DNA of 5,317 nt from Thermoplasmata archaeon (GTDB taxonomy: Archaea; Thermoplasmatota; Thermoplasmata; Lutacidiplasmatales; UBA184), in NCBI GenBank assembly GCA_030037875.1, contig JASHPV010000181.1:1-5317 (forward strand). The letters are read 5' to 3'. The notes beneath the pieces are model-generated. The model saw only the letters and a program-made list of their open reading frames with translations, did not search any database and was not told the DNA's origin. The stretch's first letter is position 1; each line of letters starts with the position of its first letter. A program made the translations under genes and the position numbers. Shown in pieces: positions 5,066-5,317 of the stretch.

Positions 5066-5317
5066 ATGCCCGAATCGGCGACGAATGCCGCGCGGGCCCG
5101 ATCCTTTGGGGTACATTTCGACGGGACCCCTGGTCCTTTGAATGCCATCACCGATGTTTCGGGAGTCGAGGTCGGCCATGTCACCCTACTTCACGACGGC
5201 GACCGAAAGACGGGCCGGGGAATCGCACGAACCGGGGTGAGCGCGATACTGCCCCACGGTAAAGACTCCACACCGTCCTTTGCGGGATGGTTCTCTCTGA
5301 ACGGCAACGGGGAGCTC
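5066..5317 (+). CDS. P1-family (DmpA/beta-peptidyl aminopeptidase-like) peptidase, N-terminal part
   Basis: The frame is open to the right edge, so only the N-terminal 84 residues are present (93 if the ATG at 5039 is used); family members are about 320-380 residues. Recognisable family blocks are GPLNAITDVSGVEVGHVTLL (the conserved 'naItDVpGv.VGh.t' opening), TGVSAILPHG, and FSLNGNGEL at the edge, matching the usual 'lNGnGEm'. These proteins are N-terminal nucleophile hydrolases that self-cleave ahead of a catalytic Ser or Thr lying much further along. That nucleophile is outside this window, so activity cannot be judged. They release N-terminal residues from peptides, including beta-amino acids or D-Ala in some members. 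No signal peptide is visible, so it is probably cytoplasmic. It is divergent from the phosphoesterase with a very short intergenic region (66 bases between the preferred starts). Confidence 0.88.
   Translation, partial: MPESATNAARARSFGVHFDGTPGPLNAITDVSGVEVGHVTLLHDGDRKTGRGIARTGVSAILPHGKDSTPSFAGWFSLNGNGEL

Noticed and set aside
1..5317. Search for CRISPR arrays, tRNAs, insertion sequences, defence cassettes and long repeats
   Set aside because: No regularly spaced repeats, tRNA-like cloverleaf, transposase motifs or terminal repeats were seen; the genes are recognisable metabolic or repair families.

Overview
The window is GC-rich (roughly 60%), densely coding, and holds eight protein genes, two of them cut by the window edges. 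Several starts have no Shine-Dalgarno site. Instead they carry an A/T-rich pentamer or hexamer about 21-29 bases upstream, which is the spacing expected for archaeal TATA boxes on leaderless transcripts. Other starts (DUF1015, pirin, peptidase) have a recognisable Shine-Dalgarno site. This mixture, plus a stand-alone LigD-type 3'-phosphoesterase, suggests an archaeon (possibly a GC-rich Thermoplasmatota-like or other uncultured lineage). The inference is moderate: no rRNA or taxonomic marker is present.

Layout, left to right. The minus strand at 1-464 carries the N-terminal part of a DUF1015 (COG4198) protein that runs off the left edge. It lies 63 bases downstream of a class I SAM-dependent methyltransferase (528-1298, minus, GTG start), and the two could be co-transcribed. 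Divergent from the methyltransferase is a small unrecognised protein (1375-1758, plus). It meets the next gene tail to tail, with a GC-rich stem-loop in the gap. A run of four minus-strand genes follows (read from the right): LigD 3'-phosphoesterase (4277-4999), metallo-beta-lactamase-fold hydrolase (3520-4224), pirin-like cupin (2706-3395) and tandem CDGSH iron-sulfur protein (1870-2565). Gaps of 52-140 bases and candidate TATA boxes ahead of several of them suggest mostly separate transcription units, not one tight operon. At the right edge a P1-family (DmpA/beta-peptidyl aminopeptidase-like) peptidase starts on the plus strand, sharing a very short divergent promoter region with the phosphoesterase.

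Functionally the genes look like housekeeping or stress metabolism: metal and iron-sulfur proteins (CDGSH, pirin, metallo-hydrolase), DNA end processing (phosphoesterase), a methyltransferase and a peptidase. I see no mobile element, CRISPR array, tRNA or rRNA, and no convincing multi-gene novel system. The points most worth following are the promoter pattern, the single-domain phosphoesterase with its full catalytic set, a pirin lacking one expected iron ligand, and the unrecognised small protein. No gene-free stretch exceeds about 140 bases.
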